Source: Ectopseudomonas khazarica
Lineage (GTDB): Bacteria; Pseudomonadota; Gammaproteobacteria; Pseudomonadales; Pseudomonadaceae
Direction: 5' to 3'
DNA: 64,000 nt
NCBI RefSeq assembly: GCF_004521985.1
Contig: NZ_SBHZ01000001.1
Span: forward strand, 186,001 to 250,000
The position numbers and the translations under genes are program-made. This document shows, piece after piece, positions 55,201 through 64,000 of this stretch. The notes beneath the pieces were generated by a model. It worked only from the letters and a program-made list of their open reading frames with translations. It searched no databases and was not told the origin of the DNA. Within the stretch, counting starts at the first letter, position 1. Every line of letters starts with the position of its first letter.

Positions 55201-55494
55201 ATGAGTTCATCCGTTCAGCGTTTGCAGGCGACCGGCTCGGCCATGCGTGACGCCCTGGCCAAGCAGGACTGGGCTGCCATCGGCGAGCTTGACCTGCAAT
55301 GCCGCATGGCGGTCGATGCGGCGATGATCGACAGCCGCGACGAAGAGGAGCTGCGTGTCAGCATGGAAAACCTGCTCGGCCTGTACCGTGAGCTGGTTGC
55401 CGTCTGTCAGGCGGAGCAGCGCCGTCTCGCGGGTGAGCTGGTGCAGCTCAATCAGTCCCACCAGGGCGCCAAGGTCTATCAGCTTTTCGGTTGA
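55201..55494 (+). CDS. FliT/FleP-like small flagellar protein
   Basis: A 97-residue helical protein with Leu/Ala heptads and no membrane segment. It occupies the position of the fliT-like/fleP gene that follows fliS in pseudomonads, 24 bp after the second fliS with a GGAGGAGAAG ribosome site. FliT proteins are FliD chaperones; sequence conservation in this family is low, so the call depends mainly on position, size and helical character. Confidence 0.65.
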   Translation: MSSSVQRLQATGSAMRDALAKQDWAAIGELDLQCRMAVDAAMIDSRDEEELRVSMENLLGLYRELVAVCQAEQRRLAGELVQLNQSHQGAKVYQLFG

Positions 55495-55507
55495 TTTCCC
55501 GGTGTTA

Positions 55508-55540
55508 CCGAGTTTAACCAGCAGGTTCGACTCGGTTTGC
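55508..55540 (+). terminator. terminator after the fliD-fliS operon
   Basis: Outer stem CCGAGT/ACTCGG (55508-55513 with 55530-55535) and inner AACC/GGTT form a hairpin followed by TTTGCCTCTTT, 14 bp after the stop. Confidence 0.65.
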
Positions 55541-55650
55541 CTCTTTCCGCTTTTCCTGCCTCTCTCTGTTTCATCGGTTGCCACTACCCGGCTTCGCCGG
55601 CAAGTGCTTAGCTAGAGCCAGGCGCGAGTGAAAAAAGTTACGTCATAAAA

Positions 55651-55679
55651 TTGACTGGCTTCAATTTTTTGACTTTACT
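55651..55679 (+). promoter_or_regulatory. candidate sigma70 promoter of fleQ
   Basis: TTGACT and TTTACT are separated by 17 bp in a short AT-rich island (about 55628-55685) in otherwise GC-rich DNA, about 75-100 bp before fleQ. A vegetative promoter is expected for the master regulator. The -10 match is only fair. Confidence 0.4.
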
Positions 55680-55753
55680 AGTGGCCAATTGCCGGATCGC
55701 GCCGGGCATCTGGCGCGTCGTTCCCTACACTCTTCGGGTCAGACAAACACAAG

Positions 55754-57229
55754 ATGTGGCGTGAAACCAAAATCCTGTTGATCGATGACAACGCTGCGCG
55801 TCGTCATGAGTTGGCGATCATCCTGAATTTCCTCGGTGAAGAGCACCTGGCCTGTACGAGCCTGGATTGGCGCAGCGCCGTTGCGGACCTCGACTCCAGC
55901 CGTGAGGTGCTCAGCGTGTTGCTGGGTGACGTCGAGGCCAAGGGCGGCGCGCTCGAGCTGACCAAGCAGATCGTCGGCTGGGACGAGTTCCTGCCGTTGC
56001 TGACGGTCGGGGAATCGTCGATCGGCGAGTGGCCGGAGGACCTGCGCAGGCGCGTGCTGGCCAGCCTGGAAACCCCGTTGAGCTACAACAAGCTGCTCGA
56101 CTCTCTGCATCGCGCCCAGGTCTACCGGGAAATGTACGATCAGGCCCGTGATCGCGGGCGTCAGCGCGAGCCCAACCTGTTCCGCAGCCTGGTCGGCACC
56201 AGTCGCGCCATTCAGCAGGTGCGGCAGATGATGCAGCAGGTCGCCGATACCGAAGCGAGCGTGCTGATTCTGGGCGAATCGGGTACCGGCAAGGAGGTGG
56301 TGGCGCGCAACCTGCACTACCACTCCAAGCGCCGTGAGGCTCCTTTCGTGCCGGTCAACTGCGGGGCCATTCCGGCCGAGTTGCTGGAGAGCGAGCTGTT
56401 CGGTCATGAGAAGGGGGCGTTCACCGGCGCCATCACCAGCCGGGCAGGGCGCTTCGAGCTGGCCAACGGCGGTACCCTGTTCCTCGACGAGATCGGCGAC
56501 ATGCCGCTGCCGATGCAGGTCAAGCTGCTGCGTGTGCTGCAGGAGCGCACCTTCGAGCGTGTGGGCAGCAACAAGACCCAGACTGCCGATGTGCGCATCA
56601 TCGCGGCCACGCATAAGAACCTGGAGAAGATGATCGAGGATGGCAGTTTCCGTGAGGATCTGTACTACCGCCTCAACGTCTTCCCCATCGAGATGGCACC
56701 GCTGCGCGAGCGCATCGAAGACATCCCGCTGCTGATGAACGAGCTGATCTCGCGCATGGAGCACGAGAAGCGTGGCTCGATCCGCTTCAACTCGGCGGCC
56801 ATCATGTCGCTGTGTCGCCATGACTGGGCGGGCAACGTGCGCGAGCTGGCCAACCTGGTCGAGCGCATGGCGATCATGCATCCCTATGGCGTGATCGGCG
56901 TTGGCGAGCTGCCGAAGAAGTTCCGTCACGTGGATGACGAGGACGAGCAACTGGCCGCCACCCTGCGCGATGAAATGGAAGAGCGCGCCGCGATCATGGC
57001 CGGGTTGCCGGGGCTCGACACGCCGGCCATGCTGCCGCCCGAGGGCCTGGACCTGAAGGACTACCTCGGCAACCTCGAGCAGGGGTTGATCCAGCAGGCG
57101 CTGGATGATGCCGGCGGCGTCGTCGCGCGGGCGGCCGAGCGCCTGCGCATTCGTCGTACCACGCTGGTGGAGAAGATGCGCAAGTACGGCATGAGTCGTC
57201 GTGAAGAGGAAGGTCAGGACGACGACTGA
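55754..57229 (+). CDS. fleQ: flagellar master regulator FleQ
   Basis: A 491-residue sigma54-dependent activator that also responds to c-di-GMP in pseudomonads. Domains: a degenerate receiver (about 5-125; [11 protein letters not shown] replaces the usual phospho-acceptor motif), AAA+ ATPase (about 140-380) with Walker A GESGTGKE (about 175), the sigma54-contacting GAFTGA and [10 protein letters not shown], and a C-terminal Fis-type helix-turn-helix ([17 protein letters not shown]). It switches on class II genes including fleSR and fliE-onward. A strong terminator follows. Confidence 0.96.
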   Translation: MWRETKILLIDDNAARRHELAIILNFLGEEHLACTSLDWRSAVADLDSSREVLSVLLGDVEAKGGALELTKQIVGWDEFLPLLTVGESSIGEWPEDLRRRVLASLETPLSYNKLLDSLHRAQVYREMYDQARDRGRQREPNLFRSLVGTSRAIQQVRQMMQQVADTEASVLILGESGTGKEVVARNLHYHSKRREAPFVPVNCGAIPAELLESELFGHEKGAFTGAITSRAGRFELANGGTLFLDEIGDMPLPMQVKLLRVLQERTFERVGSNKTQTADVRIIAATHKNLEKMIEDGSFREDLYYRLNVFPIEMAPLRERIEDIPLLMNELISRMEHEKRGSIRFNSAAIMSLCRHDWAGNVRELANLVERMAIMHPYGVIGVGELPKKFRHVDDEDEQLAATLRDEMEERAAIMAGLPGLDTPAMLPPEGLDLKDYLGNLEQGLIQQALDDAGGVVARAAERLRIRRTTLVEKMRKYGMSRREEEGQDDD

Positions 57230-57268
57230 GGCGTCATCGATACGTCCATTGATGCAGGCGTTTCATCC

Positions 57269-57309
57269 AATAAAGCCGGGGCTTTGACACAGCACCCGGC
57301 TTTATTTTT
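57269..57309. terminator. strong bidirectional terminator after fleQ
   Basis: A perfect 12-bp stem (57269-57280 with 57295-57306), T-rich tail on both strands, 39 bp past fleQ. Confidence 0.9.
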
Positions 57310-57338
57310 CAAGTTATTGAAAAATAAGAACAAAAAAA

Positions 57339-57355
57339 TAGGCACAGGGATTGCT
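57339..57355 (+). promoter_or_regulatory. sigma54 promoter of fleSR
   Basis: AGGCAC, five bases (AGGGA), TTGCT: one mismatch to TGGCAC-N5-TTGC, with GG at 57341 and GC at 57353, the correct spacing. It lies in an AT-rich stretch 53 bp before fleS; FleQ activation is the known arrangement. Confidence 0.82.
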
Positions 57356-57407
57356 AGGTCTCCTGCATCTGACCGTCTTCTGACGGTGCGTCATGCGAGA
57401 GAAGCAG

Positions 57408-58622
57408 ATGGAAGCCAACCGCCGTCCCACCGAATCCACCGAGCCCAGCCTGTCGGCGCCGCTCGAGCAGGCCAGTCGTGCCGGTCTGGAACAGGCCTTT
57501 GCCCTGTTCAACCAGATGTCCAGCCAGCTCAGCGAGTCGTACAGCCTGCTCGAGGCGCGGGTCAACGAGCTCAAGGGCCAGCTGGCATTGGTCAGCGCCC
57601 AGCGCATGCAGGAACTGGCGGAGAAAGAGCGCCTGGCGCATCGCCTGCAGAGCCTGCTCGATCTGCTGCCGGGTGGCGTGATCGTGATCGATGGGCAGGG
57701 CGTGGTGCGCGAGGCCAACCCCGTGGCCCGGGCACTGCTGGGACAGCCCCTGGTCGGCATGCTCTGGCGCCAGGTGATCGCGCGCAACTTCGCCCCGCGT
57801 GAAGACGATGGCCACGAGATTTCCATGCGCGATGGCCGACGCCTGTCGATCGCCACGCGGTCGTTGCACGGCGAGCCCGGTCAGTTGGTGCTGCTGACCG
57901 ACCTGACGGAAACCCGTCGCCTGCAGGATCAGCTTTCCCGTCACGAGCGACTCTCCGCGCTGGGGCGCATGGTGGCCTCGCTGGCGCATCAGATTCGCAC
58001 GCCGCTGTCCGCGGCGCTGCTGTATGCCAGTCACCTGAACGAGCAGGTCCTGCCCGCCGAGCAGCAGCAGCGCTTCGCCGGGCGTCTCAAGGAGCGTCTG
58101 CACGAGCTGGAGAACCAGGTGCGCGACATGCTGATCTTCGCCCGCGGTGAGTTGCCGCTGCCGGATCGTCTGTCGCCCGCCGAGCTGTTCGCTGCCCTGC
58201 GCGCGGCCGCCGAGGCCCATGTCGGCGACATGGCGGTCCGTTGGCAGTGCGACGTCCGCGAGGGTGAGCTGCTGTGCAATCGCGACACCCTGGTCGGCAC
58301 GGTGCTCAACCTGATCGACAACGCCATCCAGGCCGGCGGGCGCGATGCTCGTCTGAAGATCCATCTGTATCGTCGTGATGGCCAGCTGCGCCTGTGCGTC
58401 AGCGACAACGGCCCGGGCATGTCACGCGAAACGCTGGCGCGCCTGGGCGAGCCCTTCTTTACCACCAAGACCACCGGAACCGGCCTGGGGCTGGCGGTGG
58501 TCAAGGCCGTGGCGCGTGCCCACCAGGGCCAGCTGCTGCTGCAATCGCGTGCGGGTCGTGGAACCTGCGCCATCGTTTCCCTGCCGCTGCTCAACGCGGC
58601 ACCTCATTCGAAACAGGAGTAA
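57408..58622 (+). CDS. fleS: sensor histidine kinase FleS
   Basis: A 404-residue soluble sensor kinase without membrane segments: N-terminal coiled coil (about 25-80), PAS domain (about 80-170, LPGGVIVIDGQG), HisKA with phosphorylated H194 in LAHQIRTPL, and HATPase with LIDNAIQAGG and FFTTKTTGTGLGL. It phosphorylates FleR to turn on hook and basal-body genes. ATG at 57408 has a GAGAGAAG site; ATG at 57393 is an alternative. Confidence 0.93.
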   Translation: MEANRRPTESTEPSLSAPLEQASRAGLEQAFALFNQMSSQLSESYSLLEARVNELKGQLALVSAQRMQELAEKERLAHRLQSLLDLLPGGVIVIDGQGVVREANPVARALLGQPLVGMLWRQVIARNFAPREDDGHEISMRDGRRLSIATRSLHGEPGQLVLLTDLTETRRLQDQLSRHERLSALGRMVASLAHQIRTPLSAALLYASHLNEQVLPAEQQQRFAGRLKERLHELENQVRDMLIFARGELPLPDRLSPAELFAALRAAAEAHVGDMAVRWQCDVREGELLCNRDTLVGTVLNLIDNAIQAGGRDARLKIHLYRRDGQLRLCVSDNGPGMSRETLARLGEPFFTTKTTGTGLGLAVVKAVARAHQGQLLLQSRAGRGTCAIVSLPLLNAAPHSKQE

Positions 58623-58625
58623 CCC

Positions 58626-60041
58626 ATGGCTGCCAAAGTCCTGCTGGTTGAAGACGATCGCGCCCTGCGCGAAGCCCTGGCCGATACCCTGTGCCTGGGC
58701 GGGCACGACTATCGTGCGGTCGATTGCGCCGAAGCGGCGCTGGTCGCACTGAGCGAGGAGCCGTTCGGCCTGGTGGTCAGCGACGTCAACATGCCGGGGA
58801 TGGACGGGCATCAGTTGCTGGCGCAGATCCGCACTCGCCACCCGCAGCTGCCGGTGCTGTTGATGACCGCGTTCGGCGCGGTGGAACGTGCGGTCGATGC
58901 GATCCGTCAGGGCGCCGCCGATTACCTGGTCAAGCCCTTCGAGCCGCGCACCCTGCTGGAGCTGGTCGCCAAGCATGCGCTGGGCAAGCTGCCGGCCGGC
59001 GATCGCGACGGCCCGGTGGCGCTGGAACCGGCCAGCGTGCAGTTGCTCGAGCTGGCGGCCCGCGTCGCGCAGAGCGATTCGACGGTGATGATCACCGGCG
59101 AGTCCGGCACCGGCAAGGAGGTGCTGGCGCGCTACATCCATCAGCAGTCGCCGCGCGGCAATGGCCCGTTCATCGCGATCAACTGCGCGGCGATTCCCGA
59201 CAACATGCTCGAGGCCACCCTGTTCGGTCACGAGAAGGGTGCCTTCACCGGCGCCGTCACGGCCCAGCCAGGCAAGTTCGAGCTGGCGGATGGCGGCACC
59301 ATCCTGCTCGACGAGATTTCCGAGATGCCGCTGGGGCTGCAGGCGAAGTTGCTGCGCGTGCTGCAGGAGCGCGAAGTGGAGCGGGTCGGGGCGCGCAAGC
59401 CCGTCAGCCTGGATATTCGCGTGCTGGCGACCAGCAACCGCGATCTGGCCGGCGAAGTGGCGGCCGGGCGTTTCCGTGAGGATCTCTACTATCGCCTGTC
59501 GGTGTTCCCGCTGGCCTGGCGTCCGCTGCGCGAGCGACCTGCCGACATCCTGCCGCTCGCCGAGCGGTTGCTGGCCAAGCACGTCAAAAAAATGAATCAG
59601 TCTCCGGTGCGTCTCTCCGAGTCGGCGGCGCAGAGCCTGGTACAGCATCAATGGCCCGGCAACGTGCGGGAACTGGACAACGCCATCCAGCGCGCCCTGA
59701 TCCTGCAGCAAGGCGGGGTGATCCAGGCGCAGGACCTGTGCCTGAACGCCTCCATCGGCCAGTCCGTGCAGAGCGCCGCGCCGCGCCTGGCCGTGGTGCC
59801 CAGTGCGCCGGCGGCCGTGGTCCCGGCGGACGAAGCGCTGGGCAGCGGTGACGGTGGCGCGCTGGGGGAAGACCTGCGGCGTCGCGAATTCCAGGTCATC
59901 ATCGACACCCTGCGTGCCGAACGTGGCCGCCGCAAGGAGGCCGCCGAGCGCCTGGGCATCAGCCCGCGCACGCTGCGTTACAAGCTGGCGCAGATGCGTG
60001 ATGCCGGCATGGATGTCGAGGCCTATCTCTACGCCAGTTGA
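58626..60041 (+). CDS. fleR: sigma54-dependent response regulator FleR
   Basis: A 471-residue NtrC-type activator: receiver with phospho-acceptor D53 in [10 protein letters not shown] and conserved lysine in LVKPFE, AAA+ domain with [14 protein letters not shown] and [10 protein letters not shown], and a Fis-type DNA-binding end ([15 protein letters not shown]). With FleS it activates class III genes such as flgBCDE and flgF-L. Starts 3 bp after fleS, so the pair is one operon. Confidence 0.95.
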   Translation: MAAKVLLVEDDRALREALADTLCLGGHDYRAVDCAEAALVALSEEPFGLVVSDVNMPGMDGHQLLAQIRTRHPQLPVLLMTAFGAVERAVDAIRQGAADYLVKPFEPRTLLELVAKHALGKLPAGDRDGPVALEPASVQLLELAARVAQSDSTVMITGESGTGKEVLARYIHQQSPRGNGPFIAINCAAIPDNMLEATLFGHEKGAFTGAVTAQPGKFELADGGTILLDEISEMPLGLQAKLLRVLQEREVERVGARKPVSLDIRVLATSNRDLAGEVAAGRFREDLYYRLSVFPLAWRPLRERPADILPLAERLLAKHVKKMNQSPVRLSESAAQSLVQHQWPGNVRELDNAIQRALILQQGGVIQAQDLCLNASIGQSVQSAAPRLAVVPSAPAAVVPADEALGSGDGGALGEDLRRREFQVIIDTLRAERGRRKEAAERLGISPRTLRYKLAQMRDAGMDVEAYLYAS

Positions 60042-60071
60042 TTCCTGGTACCACCGCGTTCGCCATCGCCT

Positions 60072-60095
60072 GGCTCCTCGTGCAGGAGCCTTTCA
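60072..60095 (+). terminator. terminator after fleR
   Basis: Stem GGCTCCT/AGGAGCC (60072-60078 with 60084-60090) with a 5-nt loop and a TTTCATT tail, 31 bp past the stop. Confidence 0.7.
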
Positions 60096-60125
60096 TTCGC
60101 GATTCCGGCGGGCGCGGTGCTGTCT

Positions 60126-60153
60126 CTTTTCGCGGATGAATCCGCTCCTGCCG
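60126..60153. repeat. REP-like palindrome typical of pseudomonads
   Basis: The sequence TTCGCGGATGAATCCGCTCC and its flanks follow the pattern of the abundant Pseudomonas REP palindrome (CGCGG...CCGCTCCT). Only one copy was noticed here; genome-wide count is needed to prove it is a REP. Confidence 0.55.
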
Positions 60154-60174
60154 GCCATACCTCCCCGTCGCCCG

Positions 60175-60204
60175 CTCTTGCTCTTGCTCTTGCTCTTGCT
60201 CTTG
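60175..60204 (+). repeat. hexanucleotide tandem repeat CTCTTG x5
   Basis: Five perfect CTCTTG copies, followed by a partial CTTG copy, lie 15 bp upstream of the fliE sigma54 promoter. No gene is translated from it. Copy-number change would alter spacing between the promoter and any upstream activator sites. Confidence 0.9.
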
Positions 60205-60219
60205 CTTGAAGCTGCTCTC

Positions 60220-60236
60220 TTGGCACCCTTGTTGCA
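60220..60236 (+). promoter_or_regulatory. sigma54 promoter of fliEFG(H)
   Basis: TTGGCAC, five bases, TTGCA: full match to the sigma54 consensus, 52 bp before fliE. Confidence 0.9.
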
Positions 60237-60288
60237 GATACCCCTGCAAAGCACCGCTAGCGTCAAAAAGCGGGCAGTGGAGGATGTC

Positions 60289-60618
60289 ATGAGTCAGGGT
60301 GTTGAATTCAATCGCTTGATGCTGGAAATGCGTGCCATGCAGGCCGAGGCTATGGCCCGGCAGAAGCCTGCTGTCAGCGAGCCAGTGGCCGGGGCGCCGA
60401 GCTTCTCGGAAATGCTTGGCCAGGCGGTGAGCAAGGTCAACGAAACCCAGCAGGCTTCCAACAAGCTGGCTACCGCTTTCGAGATGGGCCAGAGCGGGGT
60501 CGACCTGACCGACGTGATGATCGCCTCGCAGAAAGCCAGCGTATCCTTCCAGGCCATGACCCAGGTGCGTAACAAGCTGGTCCAGGCTTATCAAGACATC
60601 ATGCAGATGCCGGTCTGA
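60289..60618 (+). CDS. fliE: flagellar hook-basal body protein FliE
   Basis: A 109-residue MS-ring/rod adaptor, with the start [18 protein letters not shown] and the family end [19 protein letters not shown] near-identical to P. aeruginosa FliE. ATG at 60289 follows GGAGGA; the same frame is open far upstream through the repeat region, which is not coding. Confidence 0.95.
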   Translation: MSQGVEFNRLMLEMRAMQAEAMARQKPAVSEPVAGAPSFSEMLGQAVSKVNETQQASNKLATAFEMGQSGVDLTDVMIASQKASVSFQAMTQVRNKLVQAYQDIMQMPV

Positions 60619-60628
60619 GGGTTGATTC

Positions 60629-62413
60629 ATGGCTGAAGCAGCAGTAGCAAACGTCCCGGCCAAGGCTGACGCAGGCGAGCCCAAGAAGCCGCTGCTGGGT
60701 CTTAGCTTCCTGGAAAACCTCGCGGAAATGTCGGTGCTGCGCCAGCTCGGCCTGCTGGTCGGCCTGGCCGCCAGCGTGGCGATCGGCTTTGCCGTGGTGC
60801 TCTGGTCGCAGCAGCCGGACTATCGTCCGCTGTACGGCAGCCTGAACGGGATGGACGCCACCCAGGTGGTCGACACGCTGGCGGCGTCCGGCATCGACTA
60901 CACCATCGAACCCAACTCCGGCGCACTGCTGGTCAAGGCCGACGATCTGGCGCGTGCGCGCATGCGCCTTGCCGCCGCCGGAGTGGCGCCGACCGACACC
61001 AGCGTCGGCTTCGAGATTCTCGACCGTGAGCAGGGCCTGGGCACCAGCCAGTTCATGGAAGCGACCCGTTACCGCCGTGGCCTCGAGGGCGAACTGGCGC
61101 GCACCGTGGCCAGCCTCAACAACGTCAAGGCTGCGCGCGTGCACCTGGCCATGCCCAAGGCCTCGGTGTTCGTGCGTGACGAGCGCAAGCCTTCCGCCTC
61201 GGTTCTGGTGGAGCTGTACCCGGGCCGCGCGCTGGAGCCCAGCCAGGTCATGGCCATCGTCAACCTGGTCGCCACCAGCGTGCCGGAACTGGACAAGGGC
61301 CAGGTCACCGTGGTCGACCAGAAGGGCAATCTGCTCTCCGACCAGCAGGAGCTGTCCGAGCTGACCATGGCGGGCAAGCAGTTCGACTACACCCGTCGTA
61401 TGGAAACGCTGTTCACCCAGCGCGTGCACAACATCCTGCAGCCGGTGCTGGGCACCGGGCGCTACAAGGCCGAAGTGTCTGCCGACGTGGATTTCAGTGC
61501 GGTCGAGTCCACCTCCGAGATGTTCAACCCGGACCAGCCGGCCCTGCGCAGCGAACAGCAGGTCAACGAACAGCGCCAGAGCAGCCTGCCGCCGCAGGGC
61601 GTGCCGGGCGCACTGTCCAATCAGCCGCCGGGTCCGGCTGCCGCGCCGCAGCAGGCCGCTGCCGCCGCTGCACCTGCCGGGCCGGTAGCCGCCGGGCAGC
61701 CGCTGGTGGATGCCAATGGCCAGCAGATCACCGATCCGGCCACCGGCCAGCCGATGCTGGCGCCTTACCCGGCGGACAAGCGCGAGCAGTCCACGCGCAA
61801 TTTCGAGCTGGATCGTTCGGTCAGCTACACCAAGCAGCAGCAGGGGCGCCTGCGTCGCCTGTCGGTCGCGGTGGTGGTGGATGACCAGGTGCGTGTCGAC
61901 CCGGCGACGGGCGAGACCACCCGCGTTCCGTGGAGTGCCGACGACCTGGCGCGTTTCACCCGTCTCGTGCAGGACTCGGTCGGCTTCGATGCCAGCCGCG
62001 GGGACAGCGTCAGCGTGATCAACACCGCGTTCACCGCGTCCATCGGCGAAGAGATTCCGGATATCCCGTTCTACACCCAGCCCTGGTTCTGGGACATCGT
62101 CAAGCAGGTGCTCGGCGTACTGTTCATCCTGGTCCTGGTATTCGGCGTGCTGCGCCCGGTGCTGAACAACATCACCGGCGGCGGCAAGGGCGGCGAGCAG
62201 GGCAAGGGCGGCGACGTGGAACTGGGCGAGATGGCCGGGCTGGATGGCGAGCTGTCCGACGACCGTGTCAGCCTGGGCGGGCCGCAGAGCATAATGCTCC
62301 CCAGTCCCAGTGAGGGGTATGATGCACAACTGAACGCCATCAAGAGCCTGGTGGCGGAAGATCCGGGCCGCGTTGCCCAGGTAGTGAAAGAGTGGATCAA
62401 CGCCGATGAGTGA
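60629..62413 (+). CDS. fliF: flagellar MS-ring protein FliF
   Basis: A 594-residue inner-membrane ring protein with membrane helices near 37-57 and 487-510, between them the ring-building motifs including RYRRGLEGELARTV and VHLAMPKASVF, an Ala/Pro/Gln-rich linker (about 320-365), and a C-terminal FliG-binding tail rich in acidic residues (IKSLVAEDPGRVAQVVKEW). It overlaps fliG by 8 nt. Confidence 0.96.
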   Translation: MAEAAVANVPAKADAGEPKKPLLGLSFLENLAEMSVLRQLGLLVGLAASVAIGFAVVLWSQQPDYRPLYGSLNGMDATQVVDTLAASGIDYTIEPNSGALLVKADDLARARMRLAAAGVAPTDTSVGFEILDREQGLGTSQFMEATRYRRGLEGELARTVASLNNVKAARVHLAMPKASVFVRDERKPSASVLVELYPGRALEPSQVMAIVNLVATSVPELDKGQVTVVDQKGNLLSDQQELSELTMAGKQFDYTRRMETLFTQRVHNILQPVLGTGRYKAEVSADVDFSAVESTSEMFNPDQPALRSEQQVNEQRQSSLPPQGVPGALSNQPPGPAAAPQQAAAAAAPAGPVAAGQPLVDANGQQITDPATGQPMLAPYPADKREQSTRNFELDRSVSYTKQQQGRLRRLSVAVVVDDQVRVDPATGETTRVPWSADDLARFTRLVQDSVGFDASRGDSVSVINTAFTASIGEEIPDIPFYTQPWFWDIVKQVLGVLFILVLVFGVLRPVLNNITGGGKGGEQGKGGDVELGEMAGLDGELSDDRVSLGGPQSIMLPSPSEGYDAQLNAIKSLVAEDPGRVAQVVKEWINADE

Positions 62414-63422
62414 CAATCGTACCGCTACCAAGCTGACCAAGGTCGACAAGGCCGCGATCCTGCTGCTGTCGCTGGGTGAGACCGATGCCGCGCAGGTGCT
62501 GCGCCATCTCGGGCCCAAGGAAGTGCAGCGCGTCGGCGTGGCCATGGCCGGCATGCGCAACATCCACCGCGAGCAGGTCGAACAGGTGATGGGCGAGTTC
62601 GTCGAGATCGTCGGCGACCAGACCAGCCTGGGCGTCGGTTCCGACGGCTACATCCGCAAGATGCTCACCGCGGCACTGGGCGAGGACAAGGCCGGCAACC
62701 TGATCGACCGCATCCTGCTCGGCGGCAGCACCAGTGGCCTGGACAGCCTCAAGTGGATGGAGCCGCGTGCGGTGGCGGACGTGATCCGCTACGAGCACCC
62801 GCAGATCCAGGCCATCGTCGTCGCCTACCTCGACCCGGACCAGGCCGGCGAAGTGCTCAGCCACTTCGATCACAAGGTGCGCCTGGACATCATCCTGCGC
62901 GTGTCCTCGCTCAACACCGTGCAGCCTTCGGCGCTCAAGGAACTCAACCAGATTCTCGAGAAGCAGTTCTCCGGCAGCGCCAATACCTCGCGCGCCACCA
63001 TGGGCGGGGTCAAGCGTGCGGCGGACATCATGAACTTCCTCGACAGCTCGGTGGAAGGCCAGCTGATGGACTCGATCCGCGAGGTGGACGAAGACCTGTC
63101 GACGCAGATCGAGGACCTCATGTTCGTGTTCGACAACCTGGCGGACGTCGACGACCGCGGCATCCAGGCGCTGATGCGCGAGGTGTCGTCCGAGGTGCTG
63201 GTACTGGCCCTCAAGGGCGCCGACGATGCGATCAAGGAAAAGGTCTTCAAGAACATGTCCAAGCGCGCCGCGGAACTGCTGCGCGACGACCTGGAGGCCA
63301 AGGGGCCGGTACGCGTCAGCGACGTCGAAGCGGCGCAGAAGGAAATCCTCACCATCGCTCGCCGTATGGCCGAAGCCGGCGAGATCGTGCTCGGCGGCAA
63401 GGGCGGCGAGGAAATGGTCTAA
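62406..63422 (+). CDS. fliG: flagellar motor switch protein FliG
   Basis: A 338-residue rotor protein that contacts the stator and FliF. Family segments include KAAILLLSLGE, the EHPQ motif in the middle domain, and the charged C-terminal torque helix (RAAELLRDDLEAKGPVRVSDVE divided across two turns). Length is standard. ATG overlaps the fliF stop (ATGAGTGA). Confidence 0.96.
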   Translation: MSDNRTATKLTKVDKAAILLLSLGETDAAQVLRHLGPKEVQRVGVAMAGMRNIHREQVEQVMGEFVEIVGDQTSLGVGSDGYIRKMLTAALGEDKAGNLIDRILLGGSTSGLDSLKWMEPRAVADVIRYEHPQIQAIVVAYLDPDQAGEVLSHFDHKVRLDIILRVSSLNTVQPSALKELNQILEKQFSGSANTSRATMGGVKRAADIMNFLDSSVEGQLMDSIREVDEDLSTQIEDLMFVFDNLADVDDRGIQALMREVSSEVLVLALKGADDAIKEKVFKNMSKRAAELLRDDLEAKGPVRVSDVEAAQKEILTIARRMAEAGEIVLGGKGGEEMV

Positions 63423-63425
63423 GCC

Positions 63426-64000
63426 ATGTCGGTGACCAAGGAGCCGGAGAGCGAGCTGATTCGTGCCAAGGATCTTGGCACGTTCGACCGTTGGGCATTG
63501 CCCAGTTTCGACCCGCCCGGAGATGCGCAGGCCGAAGCCGAGCCAGCCGTCGAAGAGCCGGCGCCGGCTGCCGAAGCGGACGTGGACGAGGCGGCGCAGG
63601 TCGAAGAGGTGGCGCTCGAGGATGTCAAACCCCTGACGCTCGACGAGGTGGAGGCGATCCGCCAGGACGCCTACAACGAAGGGTTCGCCACCGGCGAGAA
63701 GGACGGTTTTCATGCCGGCCAGCTCAAGGCCAAGCAGGAGGCCGACGCCGCCCTGGCGCTCAAGCTCGACGGCCTCGAGAAACTCATGCAACAGTTGCTG
63801 GAGCCGATCGCCGAGCAGGACCAGCAGGTCGAGGTCGCCCTGGTGCGCCTGGTCAGCCACATGGTGCGCGAGGTGATCCAGCGCGAGCTGAACACCGATT
63901 CCAGCCAGATTCGCCAGGTGTTGCGCGAGGCGCTCAAGCTGCTGCCAATGGGCGCGGACAACATCCGTATCCAGATCAACCCGCAGGACTTCGAGACGAT
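63426..64000 (+). CDS. fliH: flagellar export ATPase regulator FliH, 3' end outside window
   Basis: The first 191 residues of FliH, the negative regulator of the FliI export ATPase. It starts at ATG 63426, 3 bp after fliG. An acidic, Ala/Glu-rich stretch (about 35-70) is followed by the FliH helix region with GFATGEKDGFHAG (GxxxG repeats, about 87-99) and the conserved VALVRLVSHMVREVI. The right window edge cuts it. Confidence 0.9.
   Translation, partial: MSVTKEPESELIRAKDLGTFDRWALPSFDPPGDAQAEAEPAVEEPAPAAEADVDEAAQVEEVALEDVKPLTLDEVEAIRQDAYNEGFATGEKDGFHAGQLKAKQEADAALALKLDGLEKLMQQLLEPIAEQDQQVEVALVRLVSHMVREVIQRELNTDSSQIRQVLREALKLLPMGADNIRIQINPQDFET

Noticed and set aside
59803..60288. Long frame leading into fliE, and Arg-Ala repeat peptides from the CTCTTG repeat
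   Set aside because: It crosses the end of fleR, a terminator, a REP-like element and the fliE promoter; only the fliE part resembles a protein.
1..64000. CRISPR arrays, IS elements, tRNA or rRNA genes
   Set aside because: No regularly spaced repeats, transposase or integrase frames, or recognisable stable-RNA sequence seen.

Overview
This 64 kb window looks like a chromosomal segment of a Pseudomonas. The gene content and order (flgZNM-flgA-cheV-cheR-flgBCDE-flgFGHIJKL, glycosylation genes, fliC-flaG-fliD-fliS-fliS'-fleQ-fleSR-fliEFGH) match the polar-flagellum region of that genus, and the proteins closely resemble P. aeruginosa FleQ, FlgB, FliE and PvdA as I know them. A P. mendocina / P. 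oleovorans-type relative is my best guess, but the species is inference.

Region 1 (1-14.2 kb) is an iron/siderophore locus. It holds a hydrolase cut by the left edge, a FhuB-type permease, a FhuD-type binding protein, a TonB-dependent receptor with an N-terminal signalling domain, a PvdE-type exporter, a FecR-type anti-sigma factor and a divergent FecI-type sigma factor. These are followed by an ornithine N5-hydroxylase, an IucB-type acetyltransferase, a FhuF-type reductase and a FhuC-type ATPase. Four Fur-box-like palindromes sit in the promoter regions. The set covers synthesis of N5-acyl-N5-hydroxyornithine, export, uptake and iron release, but the enzyme that would assemble the siderophore (NRPS or NIS synthetase) is not in the window.

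Region 2 (14.3-18.5 kb) is ordinary metabolism: an SstT Na+/serine-threonine symporter, a glutamine-synthetase-like gamma-glutamylpolyamine synthetase and an MFS transporter.

Region 3 (18.5-35.1 kb) is the first flagellar block: FlgZ (PilZ brake), FlgN and FlgM (with a clear FliA/sigma28 promoter), FlgA, CheV, CheR, then flgBCDE and flgFGHIJKL, each led by a clear sigma54 promoter. FlgI carries an apparent in-frame insertion of about 231 bp inside its signal peptide.

Region 4 (35.2-50.6 kb) is a glycosylation island between flgL and fliC, visibly less GC-rich than the flanks. It encodes a UDP-glucose dehydrogenase, then a tightly overlapping run: rfbF, rfbG, an RmlC-like epimerase, a C-methyltransferase, an aminotransferase, a PhyH-type dioxygenase, a second zinc-ribbon methyltransferase, a GNAT acetyltransferase, a WbqC-like protein and a CmcI-like protein. 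It ends in a giant (1708 residue) multi-domain glycosyltransferase. Together they predict a CDP-activated, C-methylated, N-acylated 4-amino-6-deoxyhexose placed on flagellin. This is the best candidate for an undescribed system.

Region 5 (50.6-64 kb) is the second flagellar block: flagellin with a textbook sigma28 promoter, FlaG, FliD, two FliS paralogues, a FliT/FleP-like protein, FleQ, FleS, FleR, FliE, FliF, FliG and a FliH cut by the right edge. Sigma54 promoters precede fleS and fliE. No rRNA, tRNA, IS element or CRISPR array was recognised, and no gene-free stretch exceeds 300 bp.
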